Below, piece after piece: positions 1-7,493 of a DNA stretch of 32,835 nucleotides (position 1 is the stretch's first letter; every line of letters begins with the position of its first letter). The translations under genes and the position numbers were made by a program. Origin of the DNA: JAJFFW01 sp038531315 (GTDB lineage Bacteria > Pseudomonadota > Alphaproteobacteria > Caulobacterales > Parvularculaceae); contig JBCBBT010000039.1 in the NCBI GenBank assembly GCA_038531315.1, forward strand, positions 1 through 32,835, in the 5' to 3' direction. The notes below the pieces were generated by a model, which saw nothing but the letters and a program-made list of their open reading frames with translations, did not search any database and was not told the origin of the DNA.

Positions 1-1000
1 GCCCAAGGCTTTCTGGTTTCGAGCTTGTAATTCTGCGAATCACTTTCCGCGATTTCTTAAGGATTGAAATTGTTTTTGATCCATCCTCATCTACTTCCAT
101 CGTCGGAAGCGATTTTTCCGGTATCTCAGCGTTTTCAACTACAGAGAATAAATCCAACATCATTTTATAAGCGTCTAAAGGTGAAACAGTGCCACCCAAC
201 GGCAGGTCGAGTGTTTTTATCGGCTCATCTAGATCAGGCTGGAAAAGTAGTTCGTATAACTCTTCAGCGATTTCAGTAATTTCCTTTTGAATGGTGTCAT
301 CAAAATCACTCCAGTATTTGTGTCCAGTTCCTGCTCTCACGATAGAGCGTGCCGCAATCGCGTTAGCTTTTTTGCGATTCTTGAGAAGTAATTCCTCCGT
401 AGAATCTAGAGGGGTGCCTTGTGAATTAATTTTAAAAAAAGAAACTTCAGCAACCTCTTGTGAACCTTGTATCCATTGAACAGGTATTGCTTTTGTGAAA
501 ACAGTAGAGGCTATCGATTGTAAATCGCTATTTCCGGTATTATCATCTTCATAAATACTCCTAAGGTCAGAATACCTGGCAACTCGATTTTCTACTGCTT
601 TCCGTGTTTTTTCAGCTATAGTTTTTTGTGGGGTCTGGATTTTTCCACCAAAGAAGTCGTGAGAAATCACTCCATCTCCGTAGTCATTGTTAATCCATGC
701 TCGTAGTGCACTAAGCCGATGAGCACCATCGATAATAAATATGTGTGCATCAGATTTCCAAAGAATGAGAGATGGTATTAATTCCCCGTTGGCGAAACTA
801 GAAATGAATGTGGAAATTTGCTCTGGCTTCCAATGATTTGTTTCACGCTGAAAATCTGGCTTGCGCAACATTCTAAGAATTGCGTCATCAGATTTGAGCA
901 TACTCAACGTAAATTTGTCGAATAATTCGATATTTTTGCCTTCAGTTTGTTGCGCAAAATCAGCACGCTTTATCATGGCGTCTAAAACAACAGTTCTCAT
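1..1000 (-). CDS. DUF262/ParB-like domain protein, 3' end outside window
   Basis: An uninterrupted frame of 333 codons runs from ATG at 1000 off the left edge; an AGAGG Shine-Dalgarno sits about 5 nt upstream. Residues 91-100 read DGAHRLSALR after a hydrophobic strand, and residues 48-81 resemble the 'PDFQR...W...IPSLILW' lead-in of DUF262/GmrS-like N-terminal domains, which share the ParB/sulfiredoxin fold and an (I)DGxxRL motif. Residues 188-199 (FFKINSQGTPLD) are also typical of this family. Family members act as NTP-dependent nucleases or nuclease partners, often in defence loci, but the C-terminal half that would decide this is not visible. The gene is AT-rich with A/T-ending codons, unlike everything to its right, so recent transfer is likely. 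A generic ParB-like regulator is the alternative. The frame is certain; the family call is moderate. Confidence 0.75.
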   Translation of the reverse strand, partial: MRTVVLDAMIKRADFAQQTEGKNIELFDKFTLSMLKSDDAILRMLRKPDFQRETNHWKPEQISTFISSFANGELIPSLILWKSDAHIFIIDGAHRLSALRAWINNDYGDGVISHDFFGGKIQTPQKTIAEKTRKAVENRVARYSDLRSIYEDDNTGNSDLQSIASTVFTKAIPVQWIQGSQEVAEVSFFKINSQGTPLDSTEELLLKNRKKANAIAARSIVRAGTGHKYWSDFDDTIQKEITEIAEELYELLFQPDLDEPIKTLDLPLGGTVSPLDAYKMMLDLFSVVENAEIPEKSLPTMEVDEDGSKTISILKKSRKVIRRITSSKPESLG

Positions 1001-1033
1001 CTTTTCCTCTGAATCGTTTTCGCTTTTTCTTAA

Positions 1034-1061
1034 TAATTAAAGCGTTTTGCGCTCTGCTCAA
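1034..1061 (-). promoter_or_regulatory. Possible promoter of the DUF262-like gene
   Basis: Reading the minus strand, TTGAGC (1056-1061) and TAATTA (1034-1039) are separated by 16 nt and lie about 33 nt upstream of the start codon. The match to sigma-70 consensus is partial, and the region is AT-rich, so chance is possible. Confidence 0.3.
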
Positions 1062-1168
1062 CGTTGTGATGATACAAACAGGATACCTGCTCCCTAGCTC
1101 CCAATGGCCTATAACTGAGAAGTTGGGCTCGTTGTCTGGCACGATACTACCTTCACTTGGCACCACTA

Positions 1169-1310
1169 ACCCCCTCCGTCTCGGCTAGCGCCTCGACACC
1201 TCCCCCGCGAGCGGGGGAGGAGGGTTCAGAGTTTGCGGCGCCTTCCTTCTTCCCCCATTTACGGGGGGTCAAAAGTATACTTTTAACGGCCGCGTAGCGG
1301 TCGAAGGGGG
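1169..1310 (+). repeat. Hairpin-rich direct repeat, copy A
   Basis: This copy matches copy B at 1749-1908 in the same order: a 'cccctccgtctcg' block, a C5/G5 hairpin (CCTCCCCCGC / GCGGGGGAGG), a diverged middle, a second C5/G6 hairpin, the palindrome AAAAGTATACTTTT (1271-1284), then 'aacggccgcg-agcggtcgaa' with its own small CCGC/GCGG stem. It abuts the stop codon of the DUF559 gene at 1311. The hairpin arms differ from copy B in a compensatory way, so structure appears to be maintained. Confidence 0.8.
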
Positions 1311-1706
1311 TTATTCCGTCATTTCGTCTTGCACTGACGCGTAAAATTCTTTCGCCTGCCTTGCGGTTTCGCAGGTGTTGAAAATCGTTTCAAGAACGCC
1401 GTCCATATTGCGATAGACGTCGTCGTTCCAGAACCGGACCACTGCCCAGCCTTCGTTCTCGATGAAGGCGTCGCGCCGCGCGTCTCGTGCGCCGTCGTTG
1501 AACCCGTGTTGGCCGCCGTCGAGTTCGACGACCAATCGCATCTCGACGCAGGCAAAGTCAGCGATAAAAGGCCCGAAGGTGTGTTGCCGGCGAAACCGAT
1601 AGCCGCCGAGCTGCTTATTTCGAATGCGCGCCCAGAGTTTGCGTTCCGCTGGCGGCATGGTCTTGCGAAGCGTTTTGGCTTGCGGGTGTGGTTTGCGCAG
1701 AGGCAT
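1311..1706 (-). CDS. DUF559 domain endonuclease-like protein
   Basis: 131 aa, the usual size for a stand-alone DUF559 protein. The family belongs to the PD-(D/E)XK nuclease fold and is related to Vsr mismatch endonucleases. Residues ~17-45 carry the conserved PPAERKLWARIRNKQLGGYRFRRQ stretch in part, followed by 'GPFIADFAC' with the metal-binding Asp and 'VVELDGGQH' with the E/D-x-Q-H signature, then 'FIENEGWAVVRFWNDDV' near the C-terminus. All catalytic-core motifs look intact. The ATG at 1706 lacks a clear Shine-Dalgarno. The gene is exactly framed by two direct copies of a hairpin repeat, with the stop codon touching copy A. The biochemical role of the family is not established; repair, restriction or mobility roles are all possible. 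Confidence 0.88.
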   Translation of the reverse strand: MPLRKPHPQAKTLRKTMPPAERKLWARIRNKQLGGYRFRRQHTFGPFIADFACVEMRLVVELDGGQHGFNDGARDARRDAFIENEGWAVVRFWNDDVYRNMDGVLETIFNTCETARQAKEFYASVQDEMTE

Positions 1707-2056
1707 GGGCGGAACTTACCGACGGCTCTGCTTTCGCGCCAGCATCATACCCCCTCCGTCTCGCTGCGCTCGACACCTCCCCCATTATTATGGGGGAGGA
1801 GGGCGCCAAGTTGGTAATTTGGTGCGAACTCTCCGCTCGGGCCTTCTTCCCCCATTCATGGGGGGGTTAAAAGTATACTTTTAACGGCCGCGCAGCGGTC
1901 GAACGGGGCGCTTCCGCCTGCCTTGCGGTTCAGTAAAGGCTTAACAATGTTGCGCGCGCCGCGCCGGCCTCTGCGGGAAAAGAAAATCCACGCCCGCGTT
2001 AACAGTATCGCCAAGGTCGCGCGCTAGGCTCGTGTACGAGCATCGAAGGGCGCGTG
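1707..2056. other. Intergenic gap with repeat copy B
   Basis: Between the DUF559 start and the next gene this stretch holds repeat copy B (1749-1908) and then about 150 bases of ordinary GC-rich spacer containing two isolated TTAAC half-sites (near 1937 and 2001). I cannot place a promoter with confidence, though one for the downstream gene must lie here. Confidence 0.55.
1749..1908 (+). repeat. Hairpin-rich direct repeat, copy B
   Basis: Same module order and orientation as 1169-1310. The first hairpin has arms CCTCCCCCAT / ATGGGGGAGG: the two bases at the loop end differ from copy A on both arms and still pair. The central palindrome is longer here, GTTAAAAGTATACTTTTAAC (1866-1885), a perfect 20-bp dyad. 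The middle spacer differs in sequence and length from copy A. Confidence 0.8.
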
Positions 2057-2632
2057 ATGAAGATGAAGAAGAGCGATGGGGACTTTCAACAGCCCCTTAA
2101 GACAGCCGTCAATCTCGCCTTCAAAAGCGCAGGCCTCGCCGCGATGTGTCTGGCGGCGGCGTGCAACGCACAGGAGCAGGATCCCGCCAGCGCGGCGCCG
2201 GTGAAGCTGCAGCCGGGACTTTACGAGATCAGCGTCTCGCACGCGGTGGCCGGCTTTTCGAGCGACGGCGAGCGCGAGGCGGTCCACTGCGTCACTGCCG
2301 GCGCGGCGCCGCAGTTTCATTTCAAGCTCGCTGAGGCGCGCTTTGATTTCGGTCATTGCCGCTCAGTGCGCGGGCCGCGCACCGGTAATGCGTTTTCCGG
2401 CGAGCTGATTTGTCTCGCCGATCAGAAAATGGCGACAGGCTCCAACCGGTTCGTCTATGAGGGCGTCATCGAAAACGACTACATCGAAATTGAAGCGCGC
2501 ATGAAACTGGACGCGAAGATCAAGCCCGGCGCCAGCGAAGAAATGAGCGAGGCGCAGCTGCGGCTTGCGATGAAGGCGCTGGAGAAAGTGAAATCGGTCA
2601 TCGAGGCCGAACGCATCGGCGATTGCCGATAA
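2057..2632 (+). CDS. DUF3617-like envelope protein
   Basis: 191 aa. The hydrophobic stretch at ~23-35 ending in 'LAAACNAQ' is a signal peptide, possibly of lipoprotein type although the -3 residue is not the usual Leu. The mature part opens with 'LQPGLYEISV', the hallmark 'PGlWe' entry of DUF3617, and has paired cysteines ('VHCVTAG', 'FGHCRSVRG', 'ELICLAD', 'IGDCR'), typical of this periplasmic family of unknown function. GAAGGG 6 nt upstream favours the ATG at 2057 over the preceding GTG at 2054. No operon partner is evident; the next gene begins 160 bases later with its own ribosome site. Confidence 0.75.
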   Translation: MKMKKSDGDFQQPLKTAVNLAFKSAGLAAMCLAAACNAQEQDPASAAPVKLQPGLYEISVSHAVAGFSSDGEREAVHCVTAGAAPQFHFKLAEARFDFGHCRSVRGPRTGNAFSGELICLADQKMATGSNRFVYEGVIENDYIEIEARMKLDAKIKPGASEEMSEAQLRLAMKALEKVKSVIEAERIGDCR

Positions 2633-2795
2633 CCCTCCCGGCGGCCGCGGCTCTTTTCCGCCCAAAGCCCTGGCGCTTTTGTCGGGGTCGGCGCGCATCC
2701 CCGCAAAACCTCTCCGCGACCATCTTGTAAGCGCGCCGCCGCGCCGCCTAAGATCGGGCTATGGGCCTCGCGCGAAGACAGCCAGGAGCGGACGC

Positions 2796-3509
2796 ATGAT
2801 CCTTTTCGAAGGGCTTGTGGCCGCGCATGTGGCGACCGGCGCGACAGGGCTTGTCAGCCTCTGGGCGCCGGTGCTGACGCGCAAGGGCAGCCAGCGGCAT
2901 AAATTCTGGGGACGGGTTTTTGTCGGCGCCATGATCGCAACAGGAACCATCGCCGTCGGGATCAGCCTGTGCTCGCTCTTTTACCCCCTGGAAACGCACG
3001 CTTTTTCCGAAGACGCGCCAATGATCCGGGGGCTGTTCGGCTGGATGATGATGTATCTCGGCGTCCTGACTGTAGCGCTCGCCTGGCACAGTTACGTGGC
3101 GGCGCGCTTTAAAACGGACCGCACCGCCTATGCGACGCCGGTGAACTTTGCGCTCCAGCTGGCGATGGCGGCGGCGGCGCTGAATTGTGCCGTACAGGGC
3201 CTATTAATCGGCCAATATCTGATGGTGGGAATCGCGGTTCCCGGTTTGGTCGCTGCGTATCTCCATGTGCGGTATTTGCGTCAGTCAGCGCCGTCGCCGC
3301 GCGAATGGCTGGCGCAACATTTTCGCGCCGGCATTGGCGCAGGCATATCGGTCTATACGGCGTTTTTTGCGTTCGGCGCCGTCAACACGATCCCGGCGCT
3401 CGCTTTCAATCCGATATTGTGGGCGCTGCCGACCGTCCTTGGCGTCGGCTATATGATCAAGCATCAGCGTCAGTTCGACATGCGCGCCAAGCCGGTCGCC
3501 GCCGAGTGA
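2796..3509 (+). CDS. DUF2306-like multi-pass membrane protein
   Basis: 237 aa with about seven hydrophobic segments (roughly 5-24, 43-65, 80-100, 115-150, 158-172, 190-212, 215-230). The start has 'AAHVATGATGLVSLWAPVLTRKGSQRHKFWGRVF', read here in two halves: a helix and then a KGSxxHKxxGR motif, which is characteristic of DUF2306/YozB-like inner-membrane proteins. No catalytic role is known for this family. The frame stays open upstream to 2679, but AGGAG at 2784-2788, 7 nt ahead of ATG 2796, sets the start. The stop lies 11 bases before the aminotransferase ATG, so the two are probably co-transcribed. Confidence 0.7.
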   Translation: MILFEGLVAAHVATGATGLVSLWAPVLTRKGSQRHKFWGRVFVGAMIATGTIAVGISLCSLFYPLETHAFSEDAPMIRGLFGWMMMYLGVLTVALAWHSYVAARFKTDRTAYATPVNFALQLAMAAAALNCAVQGLLIGQYLMVGIAVPGLVAAYLHVRYLRQSAPSPREWLAQHFRAGIGAGISVYTAFFAFGAVNTIPALAFNPILWALPTVLGVGYMIKHQRQFDMRAKPVAAE

Positions 3510-3520
3510 GCGCACCGACG

Positions 3521-4687
3521 ATGACGCACGATTTCAATCCGGTCTTCTCAAACCGTCCGCAGTCGATCTTTCCGACAATGTCGGCGCTGGCGCGCCGGCA
3601 CGGCGCGATCAATCTGGGGCAGGGGTTTCCCGATGAGGACGGGCCCGAAGAGATGCTGCGGGCGGCGGCCGACGCGATTGTTGCGGGCCCCAATCAATAT
3701 GCGCCGATTGAAGGAACGCCCGCCTTGCGCCGCGCCGTCGCCGCCGACAATAAGCGCTTTTACGGGCTCGATATCGATCCGGACACGCAGGTGATGGTCT
3801 GTTCCGGTGCGACGGAAGGGCTGGCGGCGGCGTTCTTCGGGCTTTTAAAATCCGGCGATGAGGCGATTGCGCTGGCGCCGTTTTATGAATGTTACGCACC
3901 GCAGATCGAAGCGACCGGCGCGCGCTTTACGCCAATCTCGCTCGCGCCGCCGGATTGGCGCCTTCGCGCCGAAGCGCTCGAAGCGGCGCTCACCGACCGG
4001 ACGCGGCTTCTGGTGATCAACACGCCGCATAATCCGCTCGGCAAAGTGATGAATACAGACGAACTGGCGCTGATTGCGCGTATCGCCTGCGAGCGTGATC
4101 TGATTGTCGTCTGCGACGAAGTCTATGAACATCTGATCTTCGACGATCAGACGCATACGCCGCTGATGACGCTCCCCGGCATGGCCGAGCGGTGTTTGCG
4201 CATCGGCTCGGCGGGCAAGACGTTTTCGGTGACCGGCTTTCGCATTGGCTATGTCACCGGCCCTGCGCCGCTGATTACGGCGACCTTAAAAGCCCACCAA
4301 CATCTCGCATATACGACGCCGGCGCCTTTGCAGAACGCTGTGGCCGACGCGCTCGCCATGGGCGATGATTACTACGCGGCGTTTCGCATCTCAATGCAGG
4401 GAAAACGCGACCGGCTCGCGGCGGGCCTGCGCGCCGCCGGTTTTTCCGTGTCGCCCTGCGAGGGGACATATTTTCTGACAGTCGATATCACGTCCGTCGG
4501 GCGCGATGACGATGCAGAATTTTGCCGCGAGATAACCGAGCGTGCGAAGGTCGCCGCCGTGCCGTTGTCGGCGTTTTACCACCCGGCCCAGTCCGATGCG
4601 CCGCGGCGCTATGCGCGGTTTTGCTTTTGTAAAAAACCGGACGTCCTCGATGAAGCGGCGGCGCGCCTCAAAGCCTATTTCGCCTGA
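3521..4687 (+). CDS. PLP-dependent class I/II aminotransferase
   Basis: 388 aa, full length for fold-type I aminotransferases. Visible motifs: 'NLGQGFPD' (31-38) at the N-terminus, 'CSGATEG' (94-100) for cofactor phosphate, 'NTPHNPLGKV' (168-177), 'CDEVYEHLIF' (198-207; Asp199 and Tyr202 contact PLP), 'GSAGKTFSVTGFRIGY' with Schiff-base Lys233, and an Arg near the C-terminus for the substrate carboxylate. The 'GQGFPD' opening and 'GKTFSVTGFRIGY' core resemble the kynurenine/glutamine/methionine aminotransferase group (YbdL-like), so the acceptor is likely 2-oxoglutarate or a related keto acid; exact substrate cannot be read. An in-frame GTG at 3506 overlaps the upstream stop and is an alternative start; the open frame further upstream is only read-through of the neighbour. 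Confidence 0.88.
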   Translation: MTHDFNPVFSNRPQSIFPTMSALARRHGAINLGQGFPDEDGPEEMLRAAADAIVAGPNQYAPIEGTPALRRAVAADNKRFYGLDIDPDTQVMVCSGATEGLAAAFFGLLKSGDEAIALAPFYECYAPQIEATGARFTPISLAPPDWRLRAEALEAALTDRTRLLVINTPHNPLGKVMNTDELALIARIACERDLIVVCDEVYEHLIFDDQTHTPLMTLPGMAERCLRIGSAGKTFSVTGFRIGYVTGPAPLITATLKAHQHLAYTTPAPLQNAVADALAMGDDYYAAFRISMQGKRDRLAAGLRAAGFSVSPCEGTYFLTVDITSVGRDDDAEFCREITERAKVAAVPLSAFYHPAQSDAPRRYARFCFCKKPDVLDEAAARLKAYFA

Positions 4688-4688
4688 C

Positions 4689-4711
4689 GACCCGCGATAG
4701 CGCGGTCTTTT
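4689..4711 (+). terminator. Likely intrinsic terminator after the aminotransferase
   Basis: GACC-CGC, loop GATA, GCG-c-GGTC (one bulged C) followed by TTTT. It lies just after the stop at 4687 and just before the convergent DUF2490 gene's stop. Confidence 0.5.
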
Positions 4712-4712
4712 C

Positions 4713-5381
4713 TCAGAGCGGCGCGATGATGCTCAGCGAAATATTATGGTTCTGCTGGTCGCCGGCGCGAATGTCATTGAACAGATACCCGCCTTCAAGG
4801 CTGAAATAATCATTGGCGCGCCAGCGCAACCCGGCGAAGGTCCTGTTTTGATCATAGCCGGCGCGCGCGCCGAAATCAGTATCGTTCAGGGCAATGAAGG
4901 TTTCGTTCCAGGCTGTCGCGGTCCAGCGCGGCGAAAGCGGCTTTGTGTAGCGAAAAAACTGACGCAGCCGCCAGCCGGTTTCATCGCCGGACGATAAGAA
5001 CCGCTGTTCGAGGCGCGTGCGGCCCGTCAACGTCCCCCAATCGCCGCTGGCGACCTTGAATGTCGCCTGCTGCCAGAAACGATTGTCTGTGATGTTGTCG
5101 CGCCCGTCGGCGCGCGAGACGACCCAGGCATATCCCGCCCAAAGCGAGATGCGATCATTGACCTTATACCCGACGCCGGGGCGAATGATCGAAACGCCGA
5201 GGCGGCTGACGTCGTCTGAGTAACGCGCATGGCCGTCAAACCAGATAAGCAAGCGGCTGTCCTCGCTGATCGGCCCGTTTGAGAACAGCGCCGTCCAGAA
5301 TTGCGTGTCCTGCGCGCGGGCTGCGCCAGTTGAAAGAATTACTATTGCGGTGAGGCTTAATACAAAGATCAGTTTACGCAT
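4713..5381 (-). CDS. DUF2490 family outer-membrane-type protein
   Basis: 222 aa. Residues 1-23 form a clear Sec signal peptide ending 'GAARA-QD'. The rest alternates short amphipathic strands rich in Trp/Tyr/Arg with turns ('RPGVGYKVNDRISLWAGYAWV', split here, 'LRQFFRYTKPL', 'FAGLRWRANDYFSLEGGYLFN') and ends in a short hydrophobic strand 'ISLSIIAPL', as expected of a small beta-barrel. This pattern and the 'TQFWTALFSNGPISEDSRLLIWFDGHARY' opening (given in part) match DUF2490. Function is unknown; a role in the outer membrane is inferred. It is transcribed alone, divergent from the MAPEG gene. Confidence 0.75.
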   Translation of the reverse strand: MRKLIFVLSLTAIVILSTGAARAQDTQFWTALFSNGPISEDSRLLIWFDGHARYSDDVSRLGVSIIRPGVGYKVNDRISLWAGYAWVVSRADGRDNITDNRFWQQATFKVASGDWGTLTGRTRLEQRFLSSGDETGWRLRQFFRYTKPLSPRWTATAWNETFIALNDTDFGARAGYDQNRTFAGLRWRANDYFSLEGGYLFNDIRAGDQQNHNISLSIIAPL

Positions 5382-5525
5382 CGGTCTCGATTGTCTGCTC
5401 GGCTAGGCTTTTCAGAGCGAAAATGTCTAATCGATGGGCCGACAAGCGCAAGCGTGAATATCGACGCGCCTTGTCTGGCGCGCGGAAGCGGCCTATCGAG
5501 CGGGGGTCATTTCAGGAGAAATATT

Positions 5526-5936
5526 ATGTCTGTCGCGCTGCTTTCAGTCGGCCTTCTTGCGCTGCTTGTGTTTTTGCTGGGGCTGAATGTTTCGCGCGAG
5601 CGCCGCTCCGTCATCCTCACGCAACACGAGGCGGAAGCTGACCCCAAAAGCGCGCTGCGCAAGGCGATCCGGGCCCACGGCAATTGTATTGAATATGTGC
5701 CGATGTTGTCCGTTCTGATCCTCGCAATCGGCAATCGGACGCCGATCCTGCCGGTTTGGCTCGCGGCGCTGATGCTCGCCGCCGTCGCCGCGCGTTACCT
5801 CCATGCGATTTCGATTATCGTGAGCGACAGCATCTACCAGCCGACGGCATTGAAATTTGTCGGCGCAGCGGGGACGTATCTGGTCGGCGCGTTGTTGTCT
5901 GTTGTGCTGATCATCAGCGCGGCCCAGCTCTTTTAG
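5526..5936 (+). CDS. MAPEG family membrane protein
   Basis: 136 aa with four hydrophobic helices (about 2-22, 58-72, 76-96, 112-134). 'KAIRAHGNCIEYVPM' (45-59) is the conserved loop of MAPEG proteins (membrane-associated eicosanoid/glutathione metabolism), where the R-x-H-x-N-x-x-E pattern contributes to glutathione binding. Bacterial members are glutathione-transferase-like or uncharacterised. CAGGAG 8 nt upstream of ATG 5526 sets the start, although the frame is open back to 5391. No cysteine/glutathione gene is adjacent, so the substrate is not known. Confidence 0.85.
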   Translation: MSVALLSVGLLALLVFLLGLNVSRERRSVILTQHEAEADPKSALRKAIRAHGNCIEYVPMLSVLILAIGNRTPILPVWLAALMLAAVAARYLHAISIIVSDSIYQPTALKFVGAAGTYLVGALLSVVLIISAAQLF

Positions 5937-6096
5937 GGCGTTTGCGAACGACGCTTGTCTCGCCGGCGCGGCGCGCGCTTCCGGCGCACGCCCCCGCCCG
6001 CCTTGATGAAAGCCCGGTTTGGACGCTATGACACGCGCTGGACGGGGCGTGCGCCGGGAGCGCGCGCCGGGCGGCGAATGATTGCGAGCGCTATCT

Positions 6097-6483
6097 ATGA
6101 CGACATTCCCCTTGTGGCTGGCGGTCGCCGGCGGCGGCGCCCTTGGCGCGCTCGCCCGCCACGGCGTGAACGCGGCGTCGTTGCGCCTTCTCGGGCCGGC
6201 GTTTCCGTGGGGCACGCTGATCGTCAATGTCGCCGGCTCGTTTGTGATGGGGCTCCTGATCGTCTGGTTTTCGTTGCGTGAGCCCGTGGCGCCAGCCTTG
6301 CGCGCCTTTTTGACCGTCGGCGTTTTGGGCGCATTCACTACGTTTTCAACGTTCTCTCTCGATGTTGTCACGCTTGTGCGCGACAAAGCGATCCTGGAAG
6401 CGGGTCTTTATATGGCCGCCTCCGTTTCGGTCGCGATCGGCGCCCTTTTCGCCGGCATGGCGCTCGCGCGCGCCCTCTTCTGA
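6097..6483 (+). CDS. crcB: Fluoride channel/exporter CrcB (Fluc)
   Basis: 128 aa, matching the usual ~125 aa length. Fluc proteins form dual-topology dimers that export fluoride. Four hydrophobic helices are visible. Key motifs: 'GGALGALARHGVN' at the N-terminus, 'WGTLIVNVAGSFVMGLL' with the essential Asn, and 'GVLGAFTTFSTFSLD' containing the TTFSTF phenylalanine box that lines the pore. A TTG 15 nt upstream is in frame, but ATG 6097 gives the family's normal N-terminus; neither has a strong ribosome site. The stop is 5 bases before the RluC-like gene, so they are probably one operon. I found no fluoride riboswitch in the 160-bp leader. Confidence 0.92.
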   Translation: MTTFPLWLAVAGGGALGALARHGVNAASLRLLGPAFPWGTLIVNVAGSFVMGLLIVWFSLREPVAPALRAFLTVGVLGAFTTFSTFSLDVVTLVRDKAILEAGLYMAASVSVAIGALFAGMALARALF

Positions 6484-6488
6484 GCGAG

Positions 6489-7493
6489 GTGACCGTGAGC
6501 GGCGTTACGACAAAAACCGTCGGGGATGGCGAAACCGGGATGCGTCTTGACCGCTGGTTCAAGGTGCATTTTCCGGGCGTGCGTCATGGTCAACTCGAAA
6601 AATTGCTCCGTAAGGGGCAGGTCCGCGTCGACGGCGGGCGGGCGAAAGCCAACCGGCGCCTTGAAAGCGGCGAAGTCGTCCGCATTCCGCCGCTGGAAGC
6701 GGGCGCGGCCGACGCCGGCGGGGCGAAACCCGGCCCGCCCCAGCGCGACCGCGCGGCTGACGCGGCGTTCTTGCGTAAGCTGATCATCTATCAGGACGAT
6801 GCGATTATCGCGCTCAACAAGCCCTTTGGTCTCGCCGTCCAGGGCGGCGCGAAAACCGCACGCCATCTTGATCAGATGCTCTATGCGCTAGAAAAAAACG
6901 GCGAGCGTCCGCGCCTTGTGCACCGGCTTGATCGCGACACTGGCGGGCTGTTGCTGCTGGCGCGCTCGCGCGCTTCGGCGGCGGCGCTTGGCGGGGCTTT
7001 TCAGCGCCATGAGATCGACAAGGCGTACTGGGCGCTGGTCGTCGGCAGCCCGCGTCCCCGTGCGGGGCGCATCGATCTCAAGGTTGCACAGCGCATGGTG
7101 CGTGTCGGCGCCGGCGAACAGGAGCGGATCGTGCCGGCTGACGGCGAGGACGCGAAAAAAGCAATAACGGATTTTCAGATTGTCGAGGAAGCCGGCGGCG
7201 CTGTTTCCTTCGCGGCGTTGCGCCCGATAACCGGCCGCAAACACCAGTTGCGCGTCCATTGCGCAGCGATTGGCGCGCCGATTGTCGGCGACCGGAAATA
7301 TGGCGGGTCGGCGGCAATGGTTGAGGGCGTCGGTGATATCCTACATTTGTTCTGTAGGCAGATGACATTTCCGCACCCCGCGACAGGCAAGATAACGACG
7401 ATTGCCGCAGACCTTAGCGGCCCGATGCTCAAGACGTGGCGGTTTTTCGGCTTTGATCAAGACGCTGAGATTTCCTGGCCGGAGGCCCTCTGA
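6489..7493 (+). CDS. rluC: RluC/RluD-type 23S rRNA pseudouridine synthase
   Basis: 334 aa. Residues ~17-70 form an S4 RNA-binding domain ('RLDRWFKVHFPGVRHGQLEKLL' in part, 'VRVDGGRAKANRRLESGE'). The catalytic domain follows: 'IIALNKPFGLAVQGG' (106-120) and 'HRLDRDTGGLLLLA' (145-158), with Asp148 as the nucleophile that isomerises uridine. 'GRKHQLRVHCAAIGAPIVGDRKYGG' (read in two parts) near residue 235 is the RluA-family C-terminal signature. The domain order fits RluC (U955/2504/2580) but RluD cannot be excluded. The start is GTG; either 6489 or 6495 is possible because the GAGGTGA ribosome site overlaps the first. The stop overlaps the ATP12 start by one base (TGATG). Confidence 0.9.
   Translation: MTVSGVTTKTVGDGETGMRLDRWFKVHFPGVRHGQLEKLLRKGQVRVDGGRAKANRRLESGEVVRIPPLEAGAADAGGAKPGPPQRDRAADAAFLRKLIIYQDDAIIALNKPFGLAVQGGAKTARHLDQMLYALEKNGERPRLVHRLDRDTGGLLLLARSRASAAALGGAFQRHEIDKAYWALVVGSPRPRAGRIDLKVAQRMVRVGAGEQERIVPADGEDAKKAITDFQIVEEAGGAVSFAALRPITGRKHQLRVHCAAIGAPIVGDRKYGGSAAMVEGVGDILHLFCRQMTFPHPATGKITTIAADLSGPMLKTWRFFGFDQDAEISWPEAL

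Larger units (their letters stand above)
1001..1310. other. Intergenic gap: AT-rich leader, then hairpin repeat
   Basis: The first ~165 bases hold the leader and possible promoter of the AT-rich gene to the left. Base composition changes to GC-rich near 1170, where repeat copy A begins. I see no convincing gene, tRNA fragment or integrase site here; a 68-codon minus frame overlapping 960-1166 has no coding character. Confidence 0.6.

Noticed and set aside
960..1166. Small minus-strand frame overlapping the DUF262-like start
   Set aside because: It overlaps the better supported gene in another frame and has no coding signals.
5937..6096. Fluoride riboswitch before crcB
   Set aside because: I looked for the GGCGAUGGCAUUCC-type conserved core and pseudoknot partner and did not find them.
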